Below are positions 1 to 8,523 of a stretch of DNA of 64,000 nt, piece by piece. Under the pieces are notes generated by a model. The model did no database searches and was not told the origin of the DNA. It saw nothing but the letters and a program-made list of their open reading frames with translations. This stretch comes from Bog-756 sp963824645. Lineage in GTDB: Bacteria > Actinomycetota > Acidimicrobiia > Acidimicrobiales > RAAP-2. Location: assembly GCA_963824645.1 (NCBI GenBank), contig CAWGQC010000012.1, positions 248,001 through 312,000 on the forward strand, written 5' to 3'. Every line of letters starts with the position of its first letter. Positions within the stretch are counted from its first letter, which is position 1. The position numbers and the translations under genes are program-made.

Positions 1-57
1 GTGGTTACCCCGTAGGCGCGGACAGGAAGCGGGGGACGGCGCCAGCGGTAGAATGGG

Positions 58-312
58 GTGGTGGTACGTCGTTGGTCGATCGAGCCCCTTGTGGGGATCG
101 ACGACTTCGCCCTCGGATTCGCTCAGGTGGCGGAAGCCATCAACGAGGCGATGCTGCGCATCGGAAGATCGATCGTCGAGACGTTCGAGAATGTGTTGGC
201 GTGGATCTTTCCCCCCACGTTGGGGCCTTGGGAAGAGGCTCCGGGGATGCTCCTCGAGGAACTGCTCGATCGACCCGCTCTGGATCGAATGATCAAGGCC
301 ATGGCTTCCTAG
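58..312 (+). CDS. Possible small hypothetical protein
   Basis: An open frame of 84 residues starts at a GTG and ends at 312. The product would be amphipathic, with an internal hydrophobic stretch around an LAWIFPP segment and an acidic C-terminal helix. No Shine-Dalgarno sequence is visible before the GTG, and stop codons lie just upstream in frame (13 and 49), so it is not the tail of a longer gene. I do not recognise a family. It may be spurious, since high GC leaves many frames open. Confidence 0.25.
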   Translation: MVVRRWSIEPLVGIDDFALGFAQVAEAINEAMLRIGRSIVETFENVLAWIFPPTLGPWEEAPGMLLEELLDRPALDRMIKAMAS

Positions 313-591
313 CCATCATCTGACCCGGCAGCCAGCTGACGCCAACAGACCTCGGTCGATTCTGGTGGGGCTTTCACTACGGTTGGCTCCGCTCAGCCTG
401 ATCTTCGAATCTGGGCCACTGATACCGGGAACAGTCCGGAATCCTGGTGGACCAGGAAACCGGAACGGCGACCGCTCGGAGTGTGAGTAGGCTCTCGCCG
501 GGTCACTTTCGAAGCCCTTGTGAGCAAGGCGTAGGCAAATGATCCAGCTGGTCGGAATCCGTTTGTGTGGAATAGGGCTCTGACCAGGAGA

Positions 592-669
592 CGGGCTGTG
601 GCGCAGCTTGGTTAGCGCGCTTGACTGGGGGTCAAGAGGTCCCGGGTTCAAATCCCGGCAGCCCGACCA
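592..669 (+). tRNA. tRNA-Pro (anticodon GGG)
   Basis: A complete cloverleaf is visible. The acceptor stem CGGGCTG (592-598) pairs with CAGCCCG (659-665), followed by discriminator A and an encoded CCA (667-669). The anticodon stem CTTGA/TCAAG encloses the loop CTGGGGG, giving anticodon GGG, and the T arm is CCGGG-TTCAAAT-CCCGG. The 5' C of the acceptor stem is typical of bacterial tRNA-Pro. It reads CCC codons. The flanking DNA is gene-poor, and tRNA 3' ends are common integration sites, but I saw no second copy of its 3' end in the window. Confidence 0.97.
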
Positions 670-736
670 CTGCGACGGGTCAGAGTGTTGTCGGGCGGAG
701 ATGCCGACCGGCCACATCGCTCTTGTCACCCCGGCT

Positions 737-1045
737 TTAGTTGCTGCCTGGGGCCAGCGTCCACATAGCTACGTGATCGTCCGGCATAGGTCCATCCTGT
801 CGAACGGTGGCGTACCCGACCGTGATCAGGCGTCGCTCGAAATAGCCCACCACGACATCCACCTTCGACAGTTGGGTAGTACCACTCTCAGCGCCAACGC
901 CCGTGCGCGTAGCTAAGTGCGGCCTACCCGGGGCCCCGTCCGGCCCGAGCGTCCAGAGAAGCCAGTCGCCGTTTTTGTGAGTCGTCAGCGTGGCGATGTT
1001 GGCCGTGGGGTCGTACGCCAGGTTGAACGGGTCTATCTCAATCAT
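737..1045 (-). CDS. Hypothetical protein
   Basis: The frame encodes about 102 residues from an ATG at 1045. The product is rich in beta-type residues with repeated W, T and G (NGDWLLWTLGPDG, then VVGYFERRLITVGYA) and ends in MWTLAPGSN. The same frame stays open upstream to 1267, but that part is Arg/Pro-rich and looks non-coding. No signal peptide or recognised domain is visible. It lies between the tRNA-Pro and a secreted-protein gene on the same strand. It may be a real small protein or the remnant of a longer one. Confidence 0.4.
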   Translation of the reverse strand: MIEIDPFNLAYDPTANIATLTTHKNGDWLLWTLGPDGAPGRPHLATRTGVGAESGTTQLSKVDVVVGYFERRLITVGYATVRQDGPMPDDHVAMWTLAPGSN

Positions 1046-1199
1046 CTGTTCGTCTAACCCACTGATCCTATTGACAAGGTGGGATAAGCCTACCCGAGGA
1101 GGTCGGGGCGACGCCGAAGCGTTCTTCGACCTTCGCCCGGACACGCAAGTGACCGCCGCCCGGAAAGGACGACGGCCACTTGAGACGATGCCCCTCCGG

Positions 1200-1856
1200 T
1201 CAGGGAAGCGCGATACTCGATCCGGCCCCGATGGTGAAGGCCGCGTACGGGCCCCAGCCGGAACCACAGGTAGACACGATGTTGGTCAACATGGTGTTGG
1301 GCGCGGTTACTGGCGGTGCGAACGATCCACTACCCGTGACGGCAGACCCGGCAGCCTGGAGACTGATGGTGTCGAACGGAGAACCTGAGACGATCGGAGC
1401 GGCGCCCACCCCGTAGGTGACGAGGCTCGGTGCGATGTTGGGCGTCGAGTTCCACACGTACTTCACGGTAAGAGCACCGATGGTGTCCTGTCCGGTGAAT
1501 ACCGGGCAGGCATTGGCATTGCCGGGCCCGATGGGCTGAATATAGCCAGCCCCCGAGATCTTGACCCCGTGCACGGTCACCGGGGACAGCGAACCTGCGG
1601 AGTTGGGAACCATGACTGAACCGGCGCAACCGCCTGTGGAGGCATTTGCCTTCTCTTTGAAACTGAACTTCACCGCGGTGCTCGTCACTCCGGCCAGCGT
1701 GAGTTTGGGTGAGAACTTGCCGTTGCCGATAACGTTGCAGCTCACGGTGCCAACGGCCGGTTGAGGTGACGCCCCACTCACTCCTGCGTCAATCGCCGTC
1801 AAAGCCGCAGTTGACACGAATACTGCTGCCGTGGTCGCCAGAATCTTCCGAAGCAT
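1200..1856 (-). CDS. Secreted hypothetical protein
   Basis: A protein of 218 residues starts at ATG 1856, preceded by a GGGGAGG ribosome site; an in-frame TTG four codons earlier lies inside that site and is less likely. The first 30 residues form a classic Sec signal peptide (MLRKILATTAAVFVS then a hydrophobic core and GVSGAS cleavage region). The mature part is Ser/Thr/Gly/Val-rich with a few cysteines (SCNV, GGCAG, ACPVF, STCGSG) that could form disulfides. It looks like an extracytoplasmic beta-rich protein, but I do not recognise the family. The gene stands alone with its own leader. Confidence 0.8.
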   Translation of the reverse strand: MLRKILATTAAVFVSTAALTAIDAGVSGASPQPAVGTVSCNVIGNGKFSPKLTLAGVTSTAVKFSFKEKANASTGGCAGSVMVPNSAGSLSPVTVHGVKISGAGYIQPIGPGNANACPVFTGQDTIGALTVKYVWNSTPNIAPSLVTYGVGAAPIVSGSPFDTISLQAAGSAVTGSGSFAPPVTAPNTMLTNIVSTCGSGWGPYAAFTIGAGSSIALP

Positions 1857-3156
1857 TGTCCTCCCCAATCCGCCCGAGGATTGCCCTCACTAGGGAGCCA
1901 GTCCGCCGGGACAATTACACCGCGGTCGTTGCCGCAGCAGGACGAGTCTCGCCCGTGCGGACGATAGCCCCAAACGGATGGGATCGCTCAAACCTTGGAA
2001 CGGGATGAGATGCGCTGACCGAGAGCCGGCAACCTCCTGATCTGTCGCCCCATTTGCCCCCAATACTCTTGCCGACCCGGGGGCCGTCAATGCCGAAGCC
2101 TTCCCCTTCCAGCCCGGCCAATGCGGCCGAGCTGTGAGGTGCTGACCGCGGCGCCAGCTTCTCGGCCATCCACCAGAACGAGTCGCACGTCGAGAACGTG
2201 ATAGTGGGGGAGGAGCGGCCCGCTATCTCTGAGACCAACTTCACCGGGGCTTTGTGTGTCTCGACCACCATGGGACGGAGCCAATAGGTGTTAAGCAGCT
2301 TCATCATGGGTAGAGCCTCGCTGCTCTCGGGGACTGGGGGACGGGTACCTCCCCTTCCCTCAGTCCCTGGGTGCTTTCTGAGCGTCTGCTGCGAGCGTTT
2401 GCCCCACGCTGTGGGCCGTCCGGTAGCGGTCCTGGCGGTGGTGACAACACGATGACGTCAACACAGTGTTCGGCGTGGCCACCGGTGGTGGGAGCCACCC
2501 GCCATTCGTCGCATGCGAACAACCCCCCAGCCGCCGCACTGGGGGGTCGTTCGCTGGTTCCGCCAGATCTTGGTGTACCGGCTACCAGTCCATTGTGGGC
2601 CCGACCGTGAATCATGTCTGTCGGCTTCGTGTCAGTCCCCGAGTCATGGTGACGACTTTGGCGGGAATAAGACCTGAATCAATTGTCCGGGGCTTCGAAT
2701 GGGACCGGCCCCGAGGCGGCCGTCCGTCGGTGCGACCGGCGAAGCCCTCTGGGTAAGCCAACCAGGTCTGGGTAAGGTGAGGGTTGTGGGACGTCGAGCA
2801 CGCATGGAGTCCCGACCGATAGAGCCAGGCCCGGTCCTTCGACCAGTGAGTGCGGCCAAGCTCCTCGATCCCGAGCGTCCTCGACCAACGGTGCGGGTAC
2901 TGGGCCTGTCCCAGTTGGACCAGGCGGCCAAGGCCGGGCGCCGGTCCCGTGCCGGTGGAGCCCCGTATGGCTCGTCAGGGGCGGCTACCAGCGCATCGGG
3001 GCTGCTGGCCGAAGTCGGTCCGACCGGCAACCGCTAGATTTTCGGCATCGACCAGACGCTGTTACATCCGGCTTCAACTCTCTTCGAGTGGGGCGGCAGC
3101 ACCGCATACCGGGTATGGATGGGTGCCGGGCCACCATCCGTCTCGAGGGCGCGGCC
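1857..3156. other. 1.3-kb gene-poor accessory stretch
   Basis: No convincing gene is visible here. Several frames are open for 60-130 codons on both strands, as expected in GC-rich DNA. One minus-strand frame (2307 to 1915) begins with a plausible protein-like segment, MMKLLNTYWLRPMVVETHK, but then degrades to low-complexity sequence. A short stretch near 1985-2060 read on the minus strand resembles a broken tRNA 3' half. The region may be a decayed island beside the tRNA-Pro. Confidence 0.4.
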
Positions 3157-3754
3157 ATGAGGCGGCAGATGCGGAACATGCTGCCTTTCGCCGGCAGCGG
3201 TCGGGTCCTTCGGTTCTCGGGCAAGAAATCCGGGGCGGGGGAGGAGGACGAGCTCTACCGGGCACTGGGGCGGATCGCGGCCAATCTGGTCACTCATCGA
3301 GATCGCATCGGGCATCGTTCTCATGGGGCTGGTCGGGAGCCGCGATGACACCCTGGCCCGGGCGGTGGTAGCCGGACAGCGGGTGGAGAATGTTTGGGAG
3401 ACGGTCGAGTCACTGTTGGCCACCTACGGGGAAGCCACCGCCGAGGAACTGGCCACCTTCAGGAGCTGGCGGCGGAGTGCCAACAAGTACCGGCGTCGCC
3501 GCAACGAGGCGATCCACTGTGCATGGTCGCTGACCGCGGACGACGGGAGCCCCGCTGCTTGGGACGTGATGAGTCAAAGGGCCAAGCGTGGCGCCCGGTC
3601 CGACCTGTTCCCCGGGGGCGTGGCCGAGCTCGAAGAATTGGCGCAAGACATCGCCGCCTGCGAAGAGAGACTGAGCTCGATTCGCTCTGCTGTATTTCTC
3701 AAGATGGACGGCACGGATCGAGGTCAGTCCGAGCCGTCGCCGGCCGGAGGCTAG
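3157..3754 (+). CDS. HEPN-like (Rx4H) hypothetical protein, frameshifted
   Basis: Two overlapping frames appear to be one gene. The first (ATG 3157) encodes MRRQMRNMLP through DELYRALGRIAANLV. The second continues with IEIASGIVLMGLVGSRDD and runs to the stop at 3752-3754. The total length is 3n+1, so one extra base near 3290-3294 explains the break. The second half carries RRRRNEAIH, an R-N-x3-H (Rx4H) pattern typical of HEPN-type helical domains and of actinobacterial proteins of the 'YxALGRIA...RNxxxH' kind. Function is unknown: HEPN domains are often RNases in toxin or phage-defence systems, but the motif alone is weak evidence. It could be a pseudogene or a sequencing error. Confidence 0.55.
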
Positions 3755-3774
3755 TGGGGGTCCGGGCGCTGCGG

Positions 3775-4008
3775 CTAGTGGAGCAGGGCGCGGTGGCGCT
3801 CGTGAGCCATCTCCGGCGCTATCTCGTCATAGCAGTCGATCCACCGCTGGCATGTGGCACAGAACACACTGACGTGCCTCTCGGAACGGGATACGAGGCC
3901 GTCCGGCGGCGTGATGGCCCGGTCCTTGGACCGGATGAGGGCCTCCGCAGCACTGACCACGGCCCGTCGATTGACCTGGGTGGCGCTTTTGTTGTCTTCT
4001 CGGTGCAT
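3775..4008 (-). CDS. Small CxxC-containing hypothetical protein
   Basis: The gene encodes 77 residues. The start at ATG 4008 has GGGGAGAG six bases upstream; an alternative ATG at 4013 in another frame sits too close to that site. The C-terminal third reads VFCATCQRWIDCYDEIAPE and ends MAHERHRALLH, giving a Cys pair, a third Cys and several His that could bind a metal. The N-terminal half is basic and helical. It converges on the HEPN-like gene, ending about 20 bases from it. No family was recognised. Confidence 0.55.
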   Translation of the reverse strand: MHREDNKSATQVNRRAVVSAAEALIRSKDRAITPPDGLVSRSERHVSVFCATCQRWIDCYDEIAPEMAHERHRALLH

Positions 4009-4325
4009 TTCATCTCTCCCCACGGCCGGCGCGCGGCCGGGTCTCTACCGAGAGAACGACAACGGAGTCAGGGGACTTGAGAAAAAACTGGCAATAGCCA
4101 CCTCTCCGCCCTGGACCCCGGCTCTCAAGATCCCTTCCGGTGATGCCGATTTATAGGAGTGCCAGGCCCGGGGGTCGACGATCCACGGACTCACCCCGGG
4201 CCTGGTGCCCGTCGTCGTGCGCCGCACGCCAGGCCCATCGTCCACCCCCTACCCTTCGACCGTCGAGGTGGGGCTCGCCGGGCCCGATCGGCACCGCCCG
4301 CAGGTTGTCGATACGGTGACCGGGG
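4009..4325. other. Intergenic region upstream of the GH1 gene
   Basis: This 317-base gap holds divergent upstream regions for the minus-strand CxxC gene and the plus-strand glycosidase gene. No gene is supported. Its main feature is the long inverted repeat at 4162-4205, listed separately. A slightly AT-richer patch (4081-4155, including GATTTATAGGAG) could hold a promoter, but no clear -35/-10 pair is seen. Confidence 0.5.
4162..4205. repeat. Perfect 12-bp inverted repeat upstream of GH1 gene
   Basis: CCAGGCCCGGGG (4162-4173) is followed after 20 bases by its exact complement CCCCGGGCCTGG (4194-4205). The repeat sits 120 bases before the glycosidase start. There is no U-tract, so it is not a canonical intrinsic terminator. 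It could form a strong RNA hairpin in the leader or serve as a regulator-binding site. Confidence 0.6.
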
Positions 4326-5528
4326 ATGAGTCACAGCCACGCTCCAGGTGTCGAGTTTCCCACGGGGTTCCTGTGGGGGGCGGCCGGTTCCGCCCACCAG
4401 ATCGAAGGCGGAAACACCAACAACGACTGGTGGGACTTCGAGCACGCTCCCGGCTCGCGTTGCGCTGAGTCGAGCGCTGATGGGTGCGACTCCTTCCATC
4501 GGTGGCCCGACGACCTCGAACTGGTGGCCGGCATGGGCCTCGGCAGCTACCGATTTTCGCTGGAATGGAGTCGTATCGAACCGGCGGAGGGGGAATTTTC
4601 GTTGGCGGCCCTGGACCACTACCGGCGGATCTGTGCGGAGTGCCACCAGCGAGGAATCCTTCCCGTGGTCACATTCCATCACTTCACCACTCCTTCGTGG
4701 TTGGCCGCCCGGGGCAGCTTCGAAGCTCCCGAGGCCCCCGACCTGTTCGCTCGCTTCGTGGAAAGGGCGGGGTCCCATCTGGGCGACCTGATCGGTTGGG
4801 CCTGCACCATCAACGAACCCAACGTCATCGGAGCCATGGGCTACACCGTCGGCGACTACCCGCCGGGGGTGAAAGACGAGTTGCGGCGGCATTTGGCCGT
4901 CAACCAGGCCATGGTGCGCTCGCATCGGCTGGCGGTGGAGGCCCTCCGCTCCGGACCGGGTACCTATCCGGTCGGTCTGACCCTCTCGATGGCGGAGATC
5001 GTGGCTGACGAAGGAGGGGAGGTCACCCGCGACATGGCGGAGGACATTCTCGAGGACACCTTCCTCCGAGCCACCGAGGGAGATGACTTCGTCGGCGTGC
5101 AGGCCTATACCCGGATGCATTTCGGCCCGGACGGTCAGGCAGCCGACGATCCATCGGTGGCCCAGACTCAGATGGGGACCGAGAATTGGCCTGGCGCGGT
5201 GGCCCACTGCGTTCGGCGCACCGCGGCCTTTACCGGGCTTCCCGTGCTCATCACCGAGAGCGGGATCGCCACCGAGGACGACACCCAACGCGTCCGGTAC
5301 CTCGAAGCTGTGCTGCGCGACGTTCACCAATGCCTGGCCGAAGGTATCGATGTCCGCGGCTTTTTCGTATGGAGCCTTCTCGACAATTTCGAGTGGAACA
5401 TGGGGTACGGCCCAAAGCTCGGTCTGCATGCCGTGGATCGGACGACGTTCGCCCGCACGGCTAAGCCGAGCGCCGCTTGGTACGGAGGGGTCGCCCGGTC
5501 CAACCGGCTGACCGCCGATTGGCGTTGA
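4326..5528 (+). CDS. Glycoside hydrolase family 1 (beta-glucosidase-like)
   Basis: This 400-residue protein has the GH1 (beta/alpha)8 barrel signatures. The N-terminal FPTGFLWGAAGSAHQIEGG segment forms the sugar-binding start. TINEPN carries the acid/base Glu164 and LITESGI the nucleophile Glu311, and the aglycone-site WSLLDNFEWNMGYGPKLGL lies near the C-terminus. Family members retain beta-glycosidic bonds with a double-displacement mechanism. There is no signal peptide, so it is probably cytosolic and acts on imported di- or oligosaccharides. At 400 residues it is shorter than the usual 440-480, with reduced loops between the two catalytic strands. Its stop overlaps the start of the next gene (TTGA), suggesting translational coupling. 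Confidence 0.93.
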   Translation: MSHSHAPGVEFPTGFLWGAAGSAHQIEGGNTNNDWWDFEHAPGSRCAESSADGCDSFHRWPDDLELVAGMGLGSYRFSLEWSRIEPAEGEFSLAALDHYRRICAECHQRGILPVVTFHHFTTPSWLAARGSFEAPEAPDLFARFVERAGSHLGDLIGWACTINEPNVIGAMGYTVGDYPPGVKDELRRHLAVNQAMVRSHRLAVEALRSGPGTYPVGLTLSMAEIVADEGGEVTRDMAEDILEDTFLRATEGDDFVGVQAYTRMHFGPDGQAADDPSVAQTQMGTENWPGAVAHCVRRTAAFTGLPVLITESGIATEDDTQRVRYLEAVLRDVHQCLAEGIDVRGFFVWSLLDNFEWNMGYGPKLGLHAVDRTTFARTAKPSAAWYGGVARSNRLTADWR

Positions 5529-6352
5529 CCGGGTCCTCGTCCTATGACGACGCTGCCCTCGACCTGGCGTCCCTCACCCGGACCCTCGAACGCGCCGGTT
5601 GCGTGGCCGCGCAGGAAGAAGCCGCCGAACTGATCCTGGTGGCCCACCACGAGGCCGAACTGCGCCAGATGCGGGAACGCCGTCTGTCCGGCGAACCACT
5701 GGCCTGGGTCACAGGAAGGGCCTCCTTCTGCGGGCTCGAGCTGGCGGTGGAACCCGGCGTGTACGTACCCCGATGGCAGTCGGAGCCCCTGGCCCGACGG
5801 GCGGCCCAGCTGCTTCCCGAGAGGGGCGTGGCCGTCGACCTGTGCACGGGATCGGGCGCCCTCGCCGCCGTCATGCAGGCCAACCGGCCCGCCGCCCTGG
5901 TGGTGGCCACCGAAATCGACGCAACGGCCGCGGACTGTGCCCGGCACAACGGCATCACCGTCTACCAGGGCGATCTCGACCTCCCCTTGCCGGGCCGACT
6001 CACCTGGCGGGTGGACGTGATGACTGGGATCCTTCCTTACGTTCCGGCCGACGTCATGCACCTCTTACCCCGCGACGTCCGGCAGTTCGAACCTCGATTG
6101 GCCTTGGACGGAGGCACCGGGGGCCTCACCCTTCTGACCCGCGCCGTCCAGCGCAGCCCGTACTGGCTGAAGACGGGAGGATGGCTGCTGGTGGAGGTGG
6201 GCGACGACCAGATCTCCCCGGTGACCGGCTTGATGGGCGAGGCCGGATTCGACACCATCACCGTCATCGAGGACGACGATGGCGATCCCCGTGGGCTCTG
6301 CGCCCGCCTGACATCGGAGGGCGTGAACCATCTCGCCCCCGGTGACCGCTAG
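5525..6352 (+). CDS. HemK/PrmC-like class I methyltransferase
   Basis: The 275-residue product has a small N-terminal helical domain, then GEPLAWVTGRASFCGLELAVEPGVYVPRW, which is typical of PrmC/HemK proteins. The SAM-binding motif is VDLCTGSGALAAVM and the acidic strand end is VVATEID. PrmC methylates the Gln of the GGQ motif in release factors through an NPPY motif. Here that site reads TGILPYVPADV, so the Asn is missing and activity on RF1/RF2 is doubtful. I chose TTG 5525 because it overlaps the upstream stop (TTGA) and places the start just before SSSYDDAALDL. It may be a paralogue rather than the housekeeping PrmC. Confidence 0.8.
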   Translation: MTGSSSYDDAALDLASLTRTLERAGCVAAQEEAAELILVAHHEAELRQMRERRLSGEPLAWVTGRASFCGLELAVEPGVYVPRWQSEPLARRAAQLLPERGVAVDLCTGSGALAAVMQANRPAALVVATEIDATAADCARHNGITVYQGDLDLPLPGRLTWRVDVMTGILPYVPADVMHLLPRDVRQFEPRLALDGGTGGLTLLTRAVQRSPYWLKTGGWLLVEVGDDQISPVTGLMGEAGFDTITVIEDDDGDPRGLCARLTSEGVNHLAPGDR

Positions 6353-6371
6353 CGAGGTGACCGGCCAGGTG

Positions 6372-7889
6372 TCAGTCAGCCAGGATGTCCTCGATAGCCA
6401 CTCCGAGGAGGACGGCGGCAGCCACCACCATCACGCCGACGATGATCCCGCCGGCGCTGCGCAGCCGCCTCTTGTGCGGGTTGGACGGCGTGAACGGCCG
6501 GGAGGCGTCGGACCCGACGGGTGAAGCGGTGGCGGGCACCGGTACCGGATCGGCGCCGGGGGTGGGGGGAGCGACATCGTGACGGGGGCGGGCCAATCCG
6601 GATATCACCTCGTTGAGGCGAGCCACCGCCGGCAGACCGGCATCGATGACGGCCAGCATCGGGTCGGGCCGACCGCCCAATTGGGCGCCGACCCAATGAT
6701 GGAGACGGGCGGTCAGGTCGTCCACCACGTGCGGATGCAGCTCGGCCACGTTGGTCTGCTCGTTCGGATCGGCGGCCAGGTCGTAGAGCTCGACCCCGTC
6801 GCGCCCGTAGATGGTGCACTGCAGGTACTTGATGAGCTTCCATTCGGGCGTCCGGATGGCGCGGGCGGCATTCCAGGTGGACTCGCTCAGCATGATGGCG
6901 TCACGGTGGGTGCCGACTTCTCCCCGGATGAGCGGCATGAGCGATCGACCGTTGATGCCTTCCGCTTCCGGTAGGTCCAGTACCTCGAGGACGGTGGGCA
7001 ACACGTCGACCAGTGCCACCATGGCCGAGGACTCGTTGGCCGGGATCCGCCCCGGGGCCCACAGGATCAGCGGTACATGCACCACCGAGTCGTACAGGCC
7101 GGCGTGATCGAACCATGAGTCGTGTTCGGTCATGTTCTCGCCGTGGTCGCCGAACAGGACCACCATGGTGTCGTCCAATAGACCGCATTCACCGAGGTGG
7201 GCAAAGAGACGACCGATCTCGAAGTCCAGATAGGCCACCTCGGCGTCGTACAGATCGGCGATGTAGTCGACATTGGGCATCGACTCGAGGAAGTCGTAGA
7301 GGTTCTGCTTGAACAGGGGATAGCTCGGTCGACCTTCGAGCTTTTCGGTGATGTCCGGGTCGATCCGTCCAGCCGTCCCGTGGGAGAACCGTTCCTTGAA
7401 CGGAGAGGGAGGGACATAGGGGATGTGGGCATCCCAGAAGTGGAGGAAGAGGAGAAAGTCTTCCTCGGTGTGGTCGCTGATCCACGGAAATCCGATGTCG
7501 TTGATCACCGATCCGGGGGAGCGGGAGCGCCCGGGCGGCGGCATGTAGTCGTCGTAGCCCCTGATGAACCAGTCCTTCATGGCGAACAGGTGGTCGACCG
7601 CGCCGGTGGTGTAGCCCTGGCGACGCAGTAGCGACGGCAGCCACAGGGTGGACTCGTCCAGGTAGGCGGCCGGATGAAAGTGACTGACGATGCCGGTGTT
7701 GACGCCGAATTGTCCGGTGAACAGGGCGGTGTGTGAGGGCTGGGTCGGGATGTCGGAGGCGAACGCCTGGGAGAACAGGGCACCCTCCGATGCGATCCGA
7801 TCGAGGTTGGGAGTGAGGCCCCGTCCGTGTCCGAGGCAGCTCAGCCGGTCGGCGCGCAGCGTGTCGAGCGAACAGATGATCAGATTCAT
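6372..7889 (-). CDS. Sulfatase-family hydrolase (Thr at nucleophile site), C-terminal TM anchor
   Basis: This 505-residue member of the alkaline phosphatase/sulfatase superfamily starts MNLIICSLDTLRADRL, where Asp9 is a metal ligand, and has FGDHGEN for further metal binding. At the position of the formylglycine Cys/Ser it has Thr49 (TQPSH, residues 49-53), so it cannot be matured like a normal sulfatase. It may use Thr directly, as phosphodiesterase and phosphonate-hydrolase relatives do. The C-terminus has a Pro-rich linker, a basic stretch and one transmembrane helix (about 479-500) without an N-terminal signal peptide, so it looks tail-anchored. The gene is divergent from a paralogue with a canonical motif. 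Confidence 0.88.
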   Translation of the reverse strand: MNLIICSLDTLRADRLSCLGHGRGLTPNLDRIASEGALFSQAFASDIPTQPSHTALFTGQFGVNTGIVSHFHPAAYLDESTLWLPSLLRRQGYTTGAVDHLFAMKDWFIRGYDDYMPPPGRSRSPGSVINDIGFPWISDHTEEDFLLFLHFWDAHIPYVPPSPFKERFSHGTAGRIDPDITEKLEGRPSYPLFKQNLYDFLESMPNVDYIADLYDAEVAYLDFEIGRLFAHLGECGLLDDTMVVLFGDHGENMTEHDSWFDHAGLYDSVVHVPLILWAPGRIPANESSAMVALVDVLPTVLEVLDLPEAEGINGRSLMPLIRGEVGTHRDAIMLSESTWNAARAIRTPEWKLIKYLQCTIYGRDGVELYDLAADPNEQTNVAELHPHVVDDLTARLHHWVGAQLGGRPDPMLAVIDAGLPAVARLNEVISGLARPRHDVAPPTPGADPVPVPATASPVGSDASRPFTPSNPHKRRLRSAGGIIVGVMVVAAAVLLGVAIEDILAD

Positions 7890-8523
7890 CGCGCCCTCCC
7901 TCGTCGGACGGTCCGGCCGATCGGGTGGATCGAGCCGCTGGTCCGACAGGCTCTGCCTGAGGTACGCGACCTGTTACGCGCTGTGTCCATGGTGCCCCTG
8001 CCCTTCGCTCCACCGGTGCCCGCAGCCCACCCGAGCGGTGCCTGCCCACCGTGCGTCCCGCTGGATGTTAGTCAGTTACCACCACACGTGCACAAATGAC
8101 TACTCAGAGTGATATAGTTGGAGAGCACGGCCGAGTGGGAGAAGCCCGGCTCGCCGGCATCGAGTGGGAGTGTGGGGCAGGCCGCCAACCGATGAACTTC
8201 GATCTCCCGAACGGTGCCGCACCCCTGGCACTCCCGGCAGCCACCGACGTCGTTCTCCTGGGTTTTCCGGCTTACCCTCGGCTGAAGCCCCGTCCCGATG
8301 ACCAGGGTGATGGCCAAGCCCTGGGTTCCTCAGGGTGTTGGCCACAGAGGCGGGGGACCATGCCCGGGCCGCTCATGGGTCGGGACGGAACCCGTCCTCC
8401 TCCTCACCCAGGCAACCATCCACTGAAGACGGCACCCCTCCGGCCGCTTCCGCCGCTGCCCGTGTCCACCCCAACCATGGACGGCGCCGGTACGATCGGG
8501 CCCGCTCGGACGGGAGGGGCTCC
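7890..8523. other. 634-base divergent intergenic region between sulfatase genes
   Basis: No gene is supported. The part next to the minus-strand gene is unremarkable GC-rich sequence. A locally AT-richer patch (8084-8120, ACAAATGACTACTCAGAGTG then ATATAG) could hold a promoter for the plus-strand gene. The final 250 bases contain a set of nested hairpins, listed separately as a possible structured leader RNA. The length is unusual in this compact genome. Confidence 0.6.
8300..8425 (+). ncRNA. Candidate structured leader RNA (ydaO/c-di-AMP riboswitch-like)
   Basis: TGGCCAA (8311-8317) pairs with TTGGCCA (8338-8344), enclosing an inner CCCTG/CAGGG stem (8319-8323 with 8331-8335). Directly after comes AGAGGCGGGGGACC, close to the AGAGCGGGGGACC core of ydaO-type riboswitches. 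A CCATG/CATGG stem (8358-8362 with 8374-8378), a GGACGG/CCGTCC hairpin (8383-8388 with 8392-8397) and a GAACCCGTC segment follow. It ends about 100 bases before the sulfatase start. The 3' half does not fit the ydaO consensus well, so the class is uncertain; that this is some structured RNA is better supported. Confidence 0.35.

Noticed and set aside
1985..2060. Minus-strand segment resembling the 3' half of a tRNA
   Set aside because: No matching acceptor stem or anticodon arm was found; at best a decayed remnant.
1915..2307. Minus-strand frame starting MMKLLNTYWLRP
   Set aside because: The first 50 residues are plausible, but there is no ribosome site, the remainder is low-complexity and no family was recognised, so I did not list it as a gene.
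8120..8207. A tRNA-Ser-like segment beginning GGAGAGC with a partly matching 3' GATCTCC at tRNA-Ser length
   Set aside because: The T arm cannot form, the anticodon loop lacks U33 and there is no CCA, so it does not fold as a tRNA.
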